Of a stretch of 64,000 bases of DNA, positions 63,415-64,000 are shown piece after piece. The notes below the pieces were generated by a model. It ran no database searches. It saw only the letters and a list, made by a program, of their open reading frames with translations, and was not told where the DNA came from. Position numbers and translations under genes: made by a program. Every line of letters starts with the position of its first letter. Position 1 is the stretch's first letter. Where the stretch lies: assembly GCA_963714125.1 (NCBI GenBank), contig OY970234.1, forward strand, positions 2,170,001 to 2,234,000. Reading direction: 5' to 3'. The stretch is from CAWCAW01 sp963714125 (lineage in GTDB: Bacteria; Actinomycetota; Acidimicrobiia; Acidimicrobiales; UBA8190).

Positions 63415-64000
63415 TCAGCCAGCCGTAAGGCCGGGTGCAATGACCGACGACCTCGCCAGAACGGGGCGTCAAGAGCGACGATGAGCACCAGCGCTACGGC
63501 GGCGGCACTGGCGATGTACCACGGCCACGGCCCGAGTACGCGCAACAGCGTCCAGTTCGACGGTGGGCTGCGCAAGAACATGTAGTCGGCACCGGTGAGG
63601 GCGTCGACGAGTCCCACGAAGGCGCTGTAGCCGAGCGTGATGGAGAACGTCCTCACGACGGCGTTCGGACGGGGATTGATGCGCATGCCTACCACCAGGT
63701 ACAGCGCCGCCGTCACGATGCCGAGATGTCCCACCATGTACTGAACGAAGACGAGATGGGGGAAACCGACGTTGAGGTCGGGCGTGATGACGGCTTGCAG
63801 CGTGCCGGCCAGCCCCCAGAAGTAGGTGAGCTCGACGAGCAACGGGATGCGCCACCAGCACGCCGCGGCCGCCACCAGCGCGCCCATGTTGCACAGCGCC
63901 AGCGGGAGTGAGGTCTTGGGCGAGAACGACCCTTGCACGATCAGGGCCACCACATAGCTCACGGCATCGGCGGCGAGCGCCACGCCGATGGCGCGCGCCG
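63411..64000 (-). CDS. YwaF-like (TIGR02206-type) membrane protein, cut by right edge
   Basis: The frame is open past the right edge, so the N-terminus is missing. The visible part has five or more membrane segments. LPLALCNMGALVAAAACWW, then ELTYFWGLAGTLQAVITPDL and FVQYMVGHLGIV, are typical of the YwaF/TIGR02206 family (function unknown), which normally has about 230-250 residues. Its stop overlaps the start of the MFS gene (GTGA). Confidence 0.82.
   Translation of the reverse strand, partial: ARAIGVALAADAVSYVVALIVQGSFSPKTSLPLALCNMGALVAAAACWWRIPLLVELTYFWGLAGTLQAVITPDLNVGFPHLVFVQYMVGHLGIVTAALYLVVGMRINPRPNAVVRTFSITLGYSAFVGLVDALTGADYMFLRSPPSNWTLLRVLGPWPWYIASAAAVALVLIVALDAPFWRGRRSLHPALRLAE

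Overview
The window is high-G+C DNA (roughly two thirds G+C by eye), densely coded, with many four-base ATGA/GTGA start-stop overlaps. The housekeeping content (der, cmk, aroA, tyrA, scpA/scpB, rluB, xerD, pyrG, recN, nadK, tlyA, an Rv2578c-type radical SAM gene) and the tryptophan-rich 'PGWW..DGNWYPP' motif of the 14.8 kb gene point to an actinobacterium. My best guess is a member of the Acidimicrobiia or a close relative. No 16S rRNA gene is present, so this is inference.

1-14.8 kb is an exopolysaccharide-type locus built from two converging gene sets. Rightward: the end of a polytopic membrane protein, a LegB-like nucleotide-sugar dehydratase, a second sugar SDR, a spherulin-4/GH135-like protein and a GT4 glycosyltransferase. 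Leftward from 14.4 kb: an ATP-grasp ligase, a flavin monooxygenase-like protein, a polysaccharide deacetylase, a GT4 enzyme, a PelF-like GT4 with a long coiled-coil tail, a polytopic membrane protein paralogous to the one at the left edge, and a DUF3089 hydrolase. The gene diverging from the leftward set (14.8 kb) encodes a protein whose alanine-rich helical half aligns without gaps to the tail of the PelF-like enzyme. This is the strongest candidate in the window for an undescribed system: a Pel-like polysaccharide machine with a dedicated coiled-coil partner.

15-30.7 kb is accessory: a small lipoprotein, a CorA-type channel with an altered signature, a zinc-ribbon/cyclase/AAA/TPR regulator of 1200 residues, a secreted anchored protein, an orphan FtsX-type permease bracketed by a tRNA-Pro gene and a partial copy of it (att-like), a large secreted beta-helix/Ig-repeat protein and a GT-C-like membrane protein.

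30.7-57.4 kb is conserved core: a zinc-ribbon membrane protein, der, a DUF512 radical SAM protein, ispH, a PhnZ-like HD protein, a GT2-YfhO pair, plsC-cmk-aroA-tyrA-aroH-rluB-scpB-scpA, trpS, an M50 protease, a DksA-type regulator, xerD, a NUDIX hydrolase, pyrG, recN, nadK, tlyA, a phasin-like protein, a HAD phosphatase and an Rv2578c-type radical SAM gene under a perfect SOS (LexA) box. Much of the order matches what I recall of mycobacterial genomes, with extra genes inserted.

57.4-64 kb is a more fluid leftward stretch: a small membrane protein, a truncated methionine aminopeptidase, a DHA2 drug exporter, a Gfo/Idh/MocA oxidoreductase, an unknown protein, a nitroreductase, a frameshifted MFS permease and a YwaF-like membrane protein cut by the right edge. 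No rRNA, CRISPR array, transposase or integrase was found.
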